The notes beneath the pieces were generated by a model. The model saw only the letters and a program-made list of their open reading frames with translations, was not told the origin of the DNA and searched no databases. Made by a program: the position numbers and the translations under genes. Shown in pieces: positions 49,901-59,552 of a DNA stretch of 64,000 nucleotides. Positions within the stretch are counted from its first letter, which is position 1, and each line of letters begins with the position of its first letter. The stretch comes from Meandrina meandrites (lineage: Eukaryota; Cnidaria; Anthozoa; Scleractinia; Meandrinidae): positions 11,057,340 through 11,121,339 of the forward strand of contig OY855915.1 of NCBI GenBank assembly GCA_963693305.1, in the 5' to 3' direction.

Positions 49901-52900
49901 CGATTACAAAACCCCGAAACCAAGCAATTCACCTGGTCTCAAAAAAACCCTCCCATCAAACGTCGCCTAGACTACTGGCTTATAAGTGACTCTATTCAAG
50001 ATTACATCTCTAAAACTAATATTATTCCTGCAATTAAGTCAGACAATTCAGCCATAATCCTTAATCTAAACAGCTTCAAAGATCGTCCTTTTGGGCCATC
50101 GTACTGGAAATTCAACTCCAGTCTTCTCAACGATGAGGAATATGTTAGTATGATAACATCACAATATCCTATTTGGCTTGCTGAATTTGCAGATGTCATT
50201 GACAAACATGTCTTATGGGAACTAATTAAATACAGAATAAGACAAGTAACAATTCGCTACAGTAAGAGTAAAAGCAAAAAACGCAAAGCACGCTTGGCTG
50301 AAGCAGAAGAAAAAGTAAAAAATTGTGAAATGAAATATACTGCATCACCGTCTGAAGATACCTCTGCAGAATTAGAGCGGTCGAAACAGGAATATGAGTC
50401 TCTCTATGACTATATTATTCAGGGTAAAATCATTCGATCTAAAGCAACCTGGTATGAGAAAGGTGAAAAAAATTCTAAATTCTTCCTTAATCTTGAGAGC
50501 AATAGAAGTGGTAAAACTTGTGTTCGCCGACTGTTCGATAGTCAAGGGAAAATAATGGTCAACTCGCAGCTTATATTGGACGAACTTAGAAGTTTTTATC
50601 AAAATTTGTACAGAAATCAAGATTACCAAGATATTGATGACATTTATGCTGATTTTTTTAATAATACAACTTTGCCCAAAGTGATGGAAGACACAAAATT
50701 GCGCTGTGAAGGTGTACTGTCCACTCAAGAATGTTACAATGCTCTGCAAACGTTTTCTAACGGCAAGTCACCTGGAAATGATGGGCTAACCGCAGAGTTT
50801 TATAAAACTTTCTGGGATCTCCCAGGGCAACAGTTGACCGACTCATTAAACTATTCATACCTGCACGGGAAACTTTCTAACACTCAAAAACAGGCAATAA
50901 TAAAACTGATAGAAAAGAAAGAAAGGGATAGGAGATATATAAAGAATTGGAGACCCATTTCACTGTTGAATGTTGACGTCAAAATTGCCTCAAGAGCTAT
51001 TGCTTTACGCCTTGAAAAGGTTCTACCGGATATTATCAGCACTGACCAATGTGCTTATATAAAAGGCAGAACAATATTCGATGCCGCTCGAACCATTGAT
51101 GATATAATGGAATGTACCAAACTTACGAAAACTTCTGGTATTATGACTGCCTTCGATTTCGAAAAAGCTTTTGACTCGATCAGCTGGACTTTTTTGATCA
51201 AAACCTTGGAATCTTTTGGTTTCAGTGAGTCCTTTATAAACTGGGTTAAAACTCTTTATACCAATATTTCCAGTTGTGTACTGAACAATGGTTTTTCCAC
51301 GCAGTTATTTGAGGTACAGAGAGGGGTTAGACAGGGAGACCCACTGTCTCCATACCTTTTTATTTTAGCCTTAGAGGTACTTCTCACAAATATTCGAGAT
51401 GATTGTAGAATAAGGGGTATTGTGATTGGAAACAAGGAAACTAAAGTTACAGCTTTTGCAGATGACCTGACTTCCTTTGTAAGAGACACCCATCTTTTAA
51501 AATACTGTTAGATACTCTTGAGAGATTTGGAACTTGTTCTGGGTTGAAGCTAAATAACGATAAGACAGAAGCTCTCTGGCTCGGTGACAATTCCAATAAT
51601 GGTCAACTACGTATACCTAATATAGACGAAGACAAAGTTAACAAACCTATGAAAATCTTAGGTATTTACTTTACTTACGACTGGCGTATGAAACAGGAAC
51701 TCAATTTTGATGCAATTTTAACTTCTCTAAGGAAGACTTTAAACAGTTGGCAATGGAGAAATCTTTCCCTGTACGGAAAAATTCAAATAGTCAAAACGTT
51801 TGCTATTCCAAAATTTATGTTTCGAGCATCTATAATTCCTTTAAACAAAGATATCTTGAAGCAAGCTAACTCTATAATATATAAATTTGTTTGGAAAAAC
51901 AAGGACAAAATTAAGCGCCTAGCCTTAATTAGCGATTACGAATATGGAGGCCTACGAATGCCTCATATAGAATCAATGATTGATACCCAACGTATCCTTT
52001 GTCTCAAAAAGTACGTTGACAAATACCCTAGCCCATGGAAACACTTCCTCACCTATATCTTGAAGAACCAGGGCGGAAAATTCATCATGCATTGCAACTT
52101 TAGTGTGACGGACTTACCAAGGGACTTACCTAAATTTTATCTTGAATGCTTCGCTGCTTGGTGTAAGCTAGCTCACAACAATATATTAACTGAGAAGCAC
52201 GTTCTCAGCGAAATCATATGGAATAATCGTTTTTTGAGAATCAACAAAGGGACGGTCTTCAGTGAAAAATTGGTTTCTAAAGGTATTCTTTGTATTGGCG
52301 ATATCCTATCAGCGCAAGGTAAACTTCAACCATGGCTGTTTTTTAAAAATAAAGGGCTCGTGTTGAATGACTACTTACTATTGCTTGGCATTTATAATTC
52401 TTTCCCCGCCCCTTGGAAAAACATCTTAAAGTCTTCTGATTCCACTCTAACTTGGCAAAGCATCGACCCAAAAGATCTGGATTACAGTATATACATAGAT
52501 GGCGAAAATGTGAAACTGGAACAACTCACCACGAAAAAACTTTACTGGACACTGGTAACAAATATTCAAGTTCCCCCGTCTGCTCAACAAAAATTCAACA
52601 ATTTATTTAATGGCTATGCCCTTGACTGGAAAACAATTTACATGGTTCCACACAAGGCAACCATAGACACAAAAACAAGAAGTTTTCAATATAAATTACT
52701 CAATCGCATTGTTTATACCAACAAATCTCTGTTTAAGATGAAATTAGTCAATTCTCCTATATGTACTTTTTGCAATCTCTTAGAGGAATCCCTCGAGCAT
52801 CTCTTTTGTAACTGTTGCAATTGTAGCAAAGAATTTTGGATGTCTGTTGTTTCTTGGCTAAATGGTGTAGGAATAGATTTAGATCTGTTAAATGAATGTG

Positions 52901-55900
52901 ATATTCTTTTTGGTCTGTTACATACACGATCACACTGGCTTCTGCTTAATCACATTATTATTATAGGAAAACAAGTAATATATCAAAGTCGTCTCAAAAA
53001 ATGTAAACCTTTACTAACTCATTTAAAAAACAAACTAAAGAGTATAGAAAGAATAGAATGCAACATTGCCATAAGAAACAATAGACAAGAAATACATAAG
53101 AAAAAGTGGCACCCTCTAGAGAACATCAGTTCAATTTAAATCGAAAACAGAAGGAGAACATCAGAACGTCAATCTTCAGTTCAGTTTTTTTTTTCTCAAT
53201 TATTTATTTATTTATTTATTTATCTGTCTATTTATTTATTCATTCTTTTCATCACTTGGAATACAGTCTCCTACTTTGTGTAAATGTAAATGTAACATAG
53301 TAGTTAACGTAGTAACATCGATGTAAGTAAGTTTGTAAATGTACTTGTATCTATGTACCCATATGTAATTGTATAAGTAAGTTAATGTTAGTTTTATGTA
53401 AGTGTCTGTAAAAAAATGTTATCCAATAAATAATAATAATAAAAAACAAAAAAAAACAAAAAAAACATGGCCCAATAAGGACGAATCTGTAGCAAAACAA
53501 AGATGGCCGTAGCTTGAACCCAAAACAAATATTCATAAAAACTATCCATATATACAAGCCGCAATTTGATTGGTCCTTGATAGAATCCCAAATCTGATTG
53601 GTGTGAAATACATACATGAATGATCCGTCCATCCATCCACCCACTTAATAGCCAAATACGTCTTCACGCCGACTAAGAGTTATTTTTTTGAAAAAAATAA
53701 CTCAAAAATTGACTGCTTACCGAGATTTTCTTTTATATGAAGTTTAATTTGTTATAAATATATCACCTGTGTAATTTTCAGTCCACTGGGCAAGCGCTGA
53801 AATCATAAGCCACCAACAACTTTAACCGACACATTACTGACATGTTACCGACACATCACCGACTGTCAGTCAACTGTCGGCCGACAAACGGCAGACAGAT
53901 GGCCTGCACATTAGCCAAAACCTGTCGGCCGACTGTCGATCGCCTGTCGGCCGACTGTTGGCCATTTATCGGCCGACTGTCGGCCATTTGTCGTCCGACT
54001 GTCGGCTGTTTGTCGTCCGACTGTCGGCTGTTTGTCGGCCGACTGTCGGCTGTTTGTCGGCCGACTGTCGGCTGTTTGTCGGCCGACTGTCGGCTGTTTG
54101 TCGGCTGACTGTCGGCTGACAGTCAGTTTGGGGAGCTGTTCTTCACAATTACCCTAAATTGACCATATAGACCGACCCTTACAGCAGACAGGGGTTTGGT
54201 ATTAGTATATACGTAGCAATAAAGATCTATGTAAATTTGAAAATTATTCTGTAAACCAGTTTGATTTTCATTTTGCTTTGTAAGTTGAAAGTTAATAAAC
54301 AGAAAACAAAATTCAAAGCAAACAGGATTTTAAGCACTGAAAACCAATCAAAGATCTCTTCGAGATTCGCCTATTTTGCATAGAGTATGCATTGGGGAAA
54401 TGTTACTATTGAAAGTGATTTGCGATGCATTAACCCATTGACTCCCAGTCTAGAAGGCTTTTATTAGCGCGCACCCACCCCCTCAAACATTCCTGGCTCT
54501 TTAACGGCATTTAACATAAACGTGCGAGTGAAAAAAAATATACCATATGCATACTAAATTCAGACAAATAATTCCTTTCTGAAGTAAACTTTTATTACAA
54601 CTAGACACGCTGAAAGACCAATTCATGATTTGAAATGTTAATTATCAACCTTGATAAATTGATCCCAGACCAAACATGAAGACGGTGAAAAAAATTTCTT
54701 CACCTCCGCGAGTCATTTTAACAACTCGCAAAAAACTCGAACTCTTTCTACAAAATATAACGCTAGTTCGAAACACTCTGGTGAAAGGTAGGCTTTCATT
54801 CTGTACAACTGTCACTGACATTTATTTAACCACCAGTGGTATTATCTTGGTACAGAAAAGCGGTAACTGGGGATAATAATTTGCGAATCATGGTGCCGTG
54901 AGATAGCGGACAACTACTGAATTCCTTCCACAAAATAAACACTCACATTGCTTTTTATGCTATCCATCACTATAACTAATAACAAAAAAATGCTTGTTTG
55001 CATTTTCCGAAGTACTGTAGTAAATCTTTGCATGTAAAAGGTCGTAAACTGAACACAATTATTAAATAAACAACAACGCGATGGTAAGTCGGCCGCACGC
55101 TGCATATCAGATGTCACCATGTGCTTTTCAAATCAATACGCTTCAGAAGCCTAAAATTCCAAACGTTAACTGGGCAAATGAAAGAAACTTGAAGGAAGTT
55201 TTGTTTTAGATTAATTCTCATTTCAAGATGTAGCTACTAATGTATCAAAGCTTCAAAATTCTGCATATTTTTGAAGCCGTGAGATCCTTCATTATTCACG
55301 CTAAAGCGTAAGTTTAATTTTAGCCCGACGGCTTTTTGCAGTCAATTTTTCACTAAGTGGATTTACCGATCCTTCTAAAAATTCCAGTTAAGTTCCATTT
55401 AACTTCGAAGCAATATTGTACATTACCATTTTCCTGTCTGAAGTCTTGAGAAGCTGCATTAAGTTGTGATCAAGTCGGTGAATTGTGGTCAAAACAAAAG
55501 ATTGCGTGACGAGCTAAAAATACTTCTTTCAATGAAGACGACAAACAATAGATTTGTGATCTATTAAAGCAAACTTATGTTGAGCAATACCTCTGTTGCC
55601 TCAACGCGTAACAAATGTATCCTTGTACTAATAATATTCGTACGAATAGATAAAAGCCACTGTGCACATTCTGTCGTTCCAGATATAAAATCGATCTGGC
55701 TTGCGTAAGCAAAAATTACACTAACACTTAATCCACGTGATTCGTCAGGTGACTATCAAATCGTATCAAGGCAACAAACTTCGGCACATTTTGAACCGGT
55801 GAGATCCTACATTATTTACTTAGACTCTTTACCGATCCTTCCATACATTCCATTAAAGTTCGGACCATCATTGTACACTCACTCAATGGCTTCACCGATG

Positions 55901-58900
55901 GTCTAAATAGAAAATCATGGGGTAGAGTGTGCTAAAACAGTTCCGGTGAAAACGTATCCGATCGTTTTGACAATCGATTCACCTACACTTTACTTGCAAT
56001 TCATCGCCCAGACTATCTCTCATGTTTAGCCTACCCTAAAATTTAAACATAATGTATATTCTTCGTTCTTGAAACGTCAGAGCCCAAACACGCTTAACAC
56101 AATGTTATTCCTCGTTCTAAAAGAGTGAAAATGTAGACGAATCGACTTGTACGAAAATCATCTTATAGGCAAAACGATCGACAATCGATTCGCCTACACT
56201 TTACTTGCAATTCATCGCCCAGACTATCTCTCATGTTTAGCCTACCCTAAAATTTAAACATAATGTATATTCTTCGTTCTTGAAATGTCAGAGCCCAAAC
56301 ACGCTTAACACAATGTTATTCCTCGTTCTAAAAGAGTAAAAATGTAGACAAATCGACTTGTACGAAAATCATCTTATAGGCAAAACGACCGACATTCGGT
56401 GAGAAACGTATTTCAATGCGCGGATATAATAACACCGTCTTAGATGCATGGAGCTATTAATGCGTTTTTTAATAAACATATTCCATTAAAGTTAAAACCA
56501 TTATGGTACATTACCATTTTCCTTTATTAAGTCTTTAGAAGCTGCTTGAAAACTGTACGTGAGGGCACATTGCGTGACGAGCTAAAAATACTTCTATGAA
56601 TTAAGACGACAAACAGCAGACTTGTAACAATAGACAATAGAATTCGCCAATATCCCCTGACAAAGAATTTGCAGCACCTATTAACATATTAAACTAAACG
56701 ATTCAATCGATGTCTGGAACAGATCTTTGAAAAATACCAACCTGTAGATTGCAAAGCTACACAGGCTAACTAACGAGGGACGCATGAAAATAACACTTCC
56801 GAGGGACGTGTGAAAATAAGACTTCCGCTCGAGAACTGCTCACGCATTCCTATCCAGTGACGTTTTTTATCACCCACAGCGAAAAGTATTCCCTTGACAA
56901 ATTAAAACAGTCCCTTGAGAGTATACAAAAATGTGTGTCAGAGAGTGCCCCGATCATCCCAATTCTTACCATTTTCCTTGGTAACCAAGCAAAATAGTCG
57001 AAAAAAGGAATTTGCTAGTAAATAAAATGTAAGTGTATAAGACCTTACAATGTCAGTGGCATGGATATCAGCTCCATTCTCCAACAACAGTTTGACGATT
57101 TCTTCATGGCCATATTTAACAGCAAGGTGCAGAGCTGTTTCCTGTGAAAATGAATACAGTCTGCCATTATTGAATACAACCATACTATGATACAACCAAC
57201 TGCTGCAGAAAGTCAAAATTAAAAATATGCAAATACGCAGTTAACCAATCATGAACTGTCCCGGGTGATATCCTGCAATTGCCAGATTTTTAGCCAAATT
57301 TGAATTAGTAAATACCTAACTGCACTTTCGTGGAACACTTTCAATTGACAGTATATCAAGCTTGTTTGATCTTACTAATAGAGGGCTGTTTTGACTGGAC
57401 TCCACCGTGCCAACATTGGCAAGTCTTTTTGTTCTCATTTTCACTTGAGGATAATTTATGCCTGATGACAGTACTTGTTTAAATGTAGTCTCTAACTTAT
57501 GGTTGAAATCCTTTATTTTTTTATTAATTACAGTGCGACTACTCCAACCAATCAAGGCCACCCAAGCAAATTTTTGCAAATTGACCAATAGCATTTGCAT
57601 CTTGAAATGATAAAAATTACATCACAACTGTATTGATTGTGTGTTGTAAAGATTGCTTGGATTGCTTTATTTGTCAAAAATTTATTGTTAACATCCGATA
57701 TTTTCATTCATCAATTTGAAAAGAATTTGTGAGGATGGCCTTGGTTGGAATGGTCACACTGTAAAACCAATACCCAACTTCAGATTGACCAAAATGCAAA
57801 ATCCATGACCCATTTCAGTTCAGACCAATAAAACAGTTACTGTAAACGACCATACCATTTTAATTACAGCAAGGAGCTCAAAAGTGTGACTCTAATATTA
57901 ATTCACATCCTTTTGTGCACGCAGTCATTATCCAATCAGAAGCCAAGGAAAGCTTCCAGTTGACTTCTGATTGGATTAAATCTGCAGCAAAGAATGTGAA
58001 TAACTAATTTATTCACATTCTTTGGTGCAAATTTAAAAAGATTTATTAAAAAGTGGCCACACTTTTGGGCTCCTTGCTGGTAAGTTGATTTCTGGTCCAA
58101 TTGTAGTCTCAGGGTTTGTTTTGAATTCATCCATACATTACACACTTAGGGCCAAGTTACACCAGAGGACAGAACTGTTTACTTTTGTCAACAATCACAG
58201 TCAAACACCAAGTGCAACTGGTTTGTTAGCCCGGTGAGAGTACAAAATTTGGTCGTAGACGGACAAACTTAAAAGACGCCGTCAACTACCTCAGTCTGGA
58301 GCAGGCTAAACTGAAACAAATCTTGAAAACAAAAGCCAGGGTGTCCTGATTCGGACAGGTGATATGTAGTAGAGTCTCCGTGCAGTAGACCTTGCGGTAA
58401 AATAGTCACGTTCTCATTTCGCAACATGAATCCCGTCAACCTCCCTGGGAACGAGGTTGGAATCCCGCTGCTGAAAGCAGTGGAACACGGTTTGAGCAAT
58501 ATTCTCCGCAACAATATCAACCTGGATGAGTTCATCAAGGGTTTTCTTTACATGTTTGCAAATCATATATGCATCTCGCAAATGAGTGAGGAACTTCCAG
58601 CCCATCTCCTTCAACCATGAGTTCTGACTCACCAGAATCTGTTCAGTTTACCAAAGATAGCTTGCCGGTATCAACCCCAACTTCATCAAACCTTCCACTT
58701 TCTTCTGTCTTCATCTGAGAGCAAGAAGACTAGTGTAAGATGGAGTAAAGACAAGGAAAAGCTACTGGTTCGACTGTGGGCTGAAAAACATGTTTTCTTC
58801 ACAGATTTTGTTCTCAAGTGCGACTGTAGCCTTCCTGACAATTTTTTTTGTGACTGGCCGATTTCATTCTGGATTTGTCTAGGACAAATCCCAAAGTGTC

Positions 58901-59552
58901 CTCTAGTGTGACTAATGGCCCTTGATTAGGTTAAAGCAAACATGACGGTTTGGAGTTGACCATGAAGGGTCATTTTGGTTATAGGAATGTTCGATAAGAC
59001 ATTTTCCTCTACATGTTATTGTTCTGTAAATTTGAACAAATTGACTGTGTTGAAAAATAATTATTATTTTAAGCGCCTTTTAACTACAAAGTTGAGGCGT
59101 TTCGAGGCTTCTGCCTCTTCATTAGAGGATTGTACAGGAATTAATTCTTAAATCTGTATTTAGTCCACATGGATGGAGACTGCCATTGTTCTGTAAGCTG
59201 AGGATGATATGTCTGGGTCAAAACCACTGCAGCACCGGCTGGCCAGAGCTGACTACGATATAAGCTTAATGGTATGTGCCCTTAGTGACTTCAAAACAAA
59301 ACGGCATGTGATATTTACAATAGCAAAATATATTGATAACAAATAATTAACAGTATATACTGCCCAGTGTTTCACTTTTTAAGAACCTCGTAGATATAAA
59401 ATTAGGCTTACCTTGAAATGCCCAAATTTATTGTTCAACCACGAATTGGACTGATTGTCATTCTCCAAAAGGATCCTCTTTGCTCCCTCTATATTGCCTT
59501 CTCGTATAAACTCCACAAATTTTTGGAACTGAGGGTTCCTGCTTTGACTCAT
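30263..59552 (-). CDS. Ankyrin-repeat protein with 22 x 17-aa tandem repeats and C-terminal CaaX box
   Basis: Twelve exons on the minus strand: 59552-59412, 57141-57049, 43150-43046, 42056-41958, 39588-39481, 38793-38689, 36272-36186, 35402-35327, 34534-34463, 33699-33576, 33345-33232, 32555-30263. Phases agree throughout, giving 1138 residues. Exon 1 starts MSQSRNPQFQKF. Exons 2-7 each hold about one ankyrin repeat (48-246: ETALHLAVKYGH, CTALHTAA, NTPVKLAA, NTSLHVAA, NTPLHLAV, QTALELA), all with phase-0 introns. Exons 10 and 11 carry related motifs, ISGGNVALG and ITGGNASVG. Residues 415-788 are 22 tandem 17-mers (LxxPVQEEDPxDKxNxS). Then comes a Ser-rich acidic tail ending CRLM, a possible farnesylation box. 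Ankyrin repeats bind proteins; the partner and role are unknown. Large introns contain two LINEs and several MITEs. Missing exons in the 13.9-kb second intron cannot be excluded. Confidence 0.82.
31316..32437 (-). repeat. Coding minisatellite: 22 units of 51 bp (17 aa), paired into 102-bp higher-order units
   Basis: Within the last exon of the ankyrin gene. Two alternating 17-mers, LAHPVQEDNPTDKINES and LHRPVQEEDPADKSNAP, form a 34-residue (102-bp) unit that repeats almost identically in the 5' part. The last five units (LSSPV, LANPV, LLCPV, LSGPV, LPYSV) are diverged. The near-identity of the middle copies implies recent expansion or homogenisation. Acidic, Pro/Gln-rich and probably disordered. 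Copy number is likely polymorphic. Confidence 0.95.
32636..33150. repeat. Interspersed repeat, two adjacent copies in ankyrin-gene intron
   Basis: Two diverged blocks (about 32636-32870 and 32871-33150) each carry CAACCAATCAGAA, GTGACTT or ACGACTT, TTTTCCC.CGCTTT and GATTGGT or AATTGGT boxes in the same order. The block at 3985-4285 is related. No ORF. Confidence 0.55.
33789..33962. mobile_element. MITE, AAAAGTGTGAC family, copy 1
   Basis: Shares GACATCCTTTTGTGCAGTCA, CCAATCAGAAGCC, CAGTTGACTTCTGATTGG and AAGAATGTGAATAA with 57867-58079. The arms ATCCAATCAGAAG and CTTCTGATTGGAT are inverted. It lies in the intron upstream of the exon at 33699. Confidence 0.7.
35828..35969. mobile_element. 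142-bp palindromic MITE
   Basis: TACCTTTTTGGAATGCTTTG...CCATGGGTATTTTGGC at the left folds onto GCCAAAATACGAACCATGG...AGCATACCAAAAAGGTA at the right. The arms are about 62 bp with a short loop. It is in an intron of the ankyrin gene. Confidence 0.85.
36795..37622. mobile_element. ~830-bp element with ~190-bp inverted ends
   Basis: AAAGTGGTACTATGATCAAA at the left and TTTCATCATAGTAGCACTTT at the right are inverted. Pairing continues through GAATATCTCTGG, ATTTGCATATTTT and ATGACGTCA blocks. TA flanks both ends. No ORF. It lies in the intron 36273-38688. Confidence 0.7.
38226..38350. repeat. Interspersed repeat, inverted relative to 45725-45845
   Basis: ACGACCGTCACTTCTGG...TTGTCACGTAGCGAAAGTGA...CATTCCATGGATGATGTCAT matches the reverse complement of 45725-45845 over about 120 bp. 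No coding role. Confidence 0.65.
40090..41492 (+). pseudogene. LINE ORF2 C-terminal fragment, frameshifted
   Basis: Two overlapping pieces in different frames (to 40782, and 40869-41492) align with the ORF2 C-terminal half of the full-length LINE in this window: GKIQVIKSFAIPKILYR, GGLKMPNIESM, EFQYKILNRILYTNKMLFK and a Cys/His cluster, CDFCEEELETIEHLFFHC (zf-RVT-like). The break near 40780-40860 destroys the frame, and all of the endonuclease and RT catalytic parts are absent. Non-functional. Confidence 0.88.
41577..41602. repeat. GTGTA microsatellite in the LINE 3' UTR
   Basis: Five consecutive GTGTA units in the tail of the truncated LINE. Confidence 0.8.
42279..42309. repeat. Poly(G) run in ankyrin-gene intron
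   Basis: About 30 bases of nearly pure G between the exons at 41958 and 43046; a probable length-error site. Confidence 0.85.
43764..43946. mobile_element. MITE with AAACCCCTTC / GAAGGGGTTT ends
   Basis: TAAATAAACCCCTTCAGGCG at the left and GCAGGAAGGGGTTTTATTTA at the right are inverted. Inner pairs are CTGGTATATTC with AATATACCAGC and CTGAAAGATTGTCC with GGACAATCTTTCAG. About 180 bp. A smaller palindrome (TCGGACGACAG...CTGTCGTCCGA, 44150-44203) lies 200 bp away. Confidence 0.75.
44521..44640 (-). repeat. Fragment of GTCGGC satellite element, inverted copy
   Basis: AAATTGGGTAATTGTGAAGA...GAGCTCCTCTCAACTGACTG is the reverse complement of the right border of the array at 53842-54165. The sequence then runs into degenerate CCGACAG units. 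Confidence 0.7.
45725..45845. repeat. Interspersed repeat, partner of 38226-38350
   Basis: Reverse-complement match to 38226-38350 over about 120 bp (AAGCTTTCACTTTCGCTACA, AGAAGCGACGGTCGT). Confidence 0.65.
45888..46637. mobile_element. 750-bp hairpin-type element with TTGAAG target duplication
   Basis: The ends CAGGACAACTCGGATTAATA (45888) and TATTAATCCGAGTTGTCCTG (to 46637) are exact inverted repeats, flanked by TTGAAG at 45882-45887 and 46638-46643. Both arms (about 170 bp) are built from repeats of TAATCCAGTAATAGATTATT-type units and include CCGTGCCTTAATCTATTA. The ~400-base loop has no convincing ORF. The long arms should form a strong cruciform. Confidence 0.85.
47035..47237. mobile_element. 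203-bp MITE with TACTAT target duplication
   Basis: GAGGCCCTGCCAGGG at the left and CCCTGGCAGGGCCTC at the right are perfect 15-bp inverted repeats. TACTAT flanks both sides (47029-47034, 47238-47243). Inside, GTCGCTTGTCGGAATTT occurs near both ends in direct orientation. Confidence 0.85.
47976..48869 (+). CDS. LINE ORF1 protein (coiled coil plus RRM-like, L1 ORF1p type)
   Basis: 297 residues, intact. An N-terminal Ser/Lys/Glu-rich segment is followed by a long heptad-rich coiled coil (about 55-150: LSKLEKLDTIEKRLGSV, VGRLDKDVLTLKKK). Then comes an RRM-like nucleic-acid-binding core typical of L1 ORF1p (YSRRENLKFAGIPE near 150, RIHRLGK near 205, PRLIIARF near 215) and a Lys-rich C-terminal part. 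By family knowledge it trimerises on LINE RNA as a chaperone in the cytoplasmic RNP. It starts about 90 bases into the element. No break seen. Confidence 0.9.
   Translation: MDSPALSGKRKVSLISPNSVKSSPEEKRTREEEFCEVSENDEVITALDMAGDLATKMDLALSKLEKLDTIEKRLGSVIASISSIEETVGRLDKDVLTLKKKTSETETRVNELEEGAKFNETELSDVKRDTKKAQFDTEELRKQVLYLEAYSRRENLKFAGIPENIPEGQQMENTKELVYEFLEKELKIANPRDRIEFQRIHRLGKLSWKGPRLIIARFLRFSDREEVLSQARTNPGLKEKDLYVYDDLPKDLYDLRKKQVEKLKQAKKNGFSAPFSKSQPDKLFVNGKYIAPDEPIS
49364..53139 (+). pseudogene. LINE ORF2 (APE endonuclease, reverse transcriptase, Cys-rich end), one frameshift
   Basis: First ATG at 49364. The APE-type endonuclease spans about residues 1-235, with SLNARGI, LQET, YAPT, GGDFNV (near 140) and RLDYWLISD. 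The motif normally SDH reads SDN (Asn228), so the catalytic His is missing. The RT spans about 430-790: WRPISLLNVD, FDFEKAFDSI, VRQGDPLSPYLF and FADD (Asp-Asp near 700). The frame ends prematurely at 51511 but continues in another frame from about 51490 to 53139. A single-base loss in the ACCCATCTTTT stretch explains this. The C-terminal part carries a CTFC...HLFC zf-RVT-like cluster. Two lesions make this copy inactive as read. Confidence 0.92.
53842..54165. repeat. 22-bp GTCGGC-type tandem array
   Basis: Units of GGCCGACTGTCGGCTGTTTG plus TC repeat about ten times; the left part is degenerate (ATGTTACCGACACATCACCG). The right border is GCTGTTCTTCACAATTACCC. CTGTCGGCCGACAG-like dyads make it strongly self-complementary. 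A chance open frame of 88 codons spans it and is not a gene. Confidence 0.85.
54345..57007. mobile_element. Large non-autonomous element, copy B
   Basis: Colinear with 16565-19398 and, like it, without a transposase ORF. TTCGCCTATTTTGC near the left end and GCAAAATAGTCGAA near the right end are inverted. It has the empty site for the 415-bp insertion (55083 on) and a ~1-kb internal segment absent from copy A, bounded by two occurrences of GCGTGACGAGCTAAAAATAC (55504, 56573). It sits in the ankyrin-gene intron, ending 42 bases from the exon at 57049. Confidence 0.65.
55965..56391. repeat. Two 211-bp tandem units inside copy B
   Basis: ACAATCGATTC.CCTACACTT through TCATCTTATAGGCAAAACGA occurs twice with a period of 211 bases (for example CAATCGATTC at 55971 and 56182) and only a few substitutions. 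Not present in copy A. Confidence 0.85.
57867..58079. mobile_element. MITE, AAAAGTGTGAC family, copy 2 (complete)
   Basis: CAGCAAGGAGCTCAAAAGTG at the left and CACTTTTGGGCTCCTTGCTG at the right are inverted. The interior matches 33789-33962, including the CCAATCAGAAGC/CTTCTGATTGG arms. It is in the first intron of the ankyrin gene. Confidence 0.85.
58618..58860 (+). pseudogene. Possible Myb/SANT-like domain fragment (Harbinger-type remnant)
   Basis: An ATG at 58618 begins a Ser/Pro/Thr-rich stretch (MSSDSPESVQFTKD...) that stops at about 58712. A +1 shift continues as SESKKTSVRWSKDKEKLLVR followed by LWAEKHVFF. The RWSKDKEKLLVRLWAE core resembles Myb/SANT-like DNA-binding domains encoded next to Harbinger transposases or found in trihelix proteins. 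The domain is incomplete. It is in the first intron of the ankyrin gene on the opposite strand. Assignment by pattern only. Confidence 0.35.

Larger units (their letters stand above)
47885..53463 (+). mobile_element. Full-length L1/Tx1-like non-LTR retrotransposon, 5.58 kb
   Basis: The 13-bp duplication AACATGGCCCAAT (47872-47884 and 53464-53476) brackets a 5579-bp insertion. Order: short 5' UTR, ORF1 (47976-48869), a ~490-base spacer, ORF2 (49364-53139), and a 3' UTR with TTTA and ATAATA tracts ending in an A-rich tail. It is antisense to the ankyrin gene, in its second intron. A perfect duplication and an almost open ORF2 point to fairly recent insertion. Confidence 0.95.

Noticed and set aside
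53842..54108. 88-codon frame rich in RPTVGCLSADC over the GTCGGC array
   Set aside because: Pure tandem repeat with no flanking coding sequence.
58269..58632. Minus-strand frames at 58.3-58.6 kb as an extra ankyrin-gene exon
   Set aside because: No ankyrin pattern, and the flanking exons (59412 and 57141) already join in phase. The text around CAACCTCGTTCCCAGG looks like dispersed repeat.
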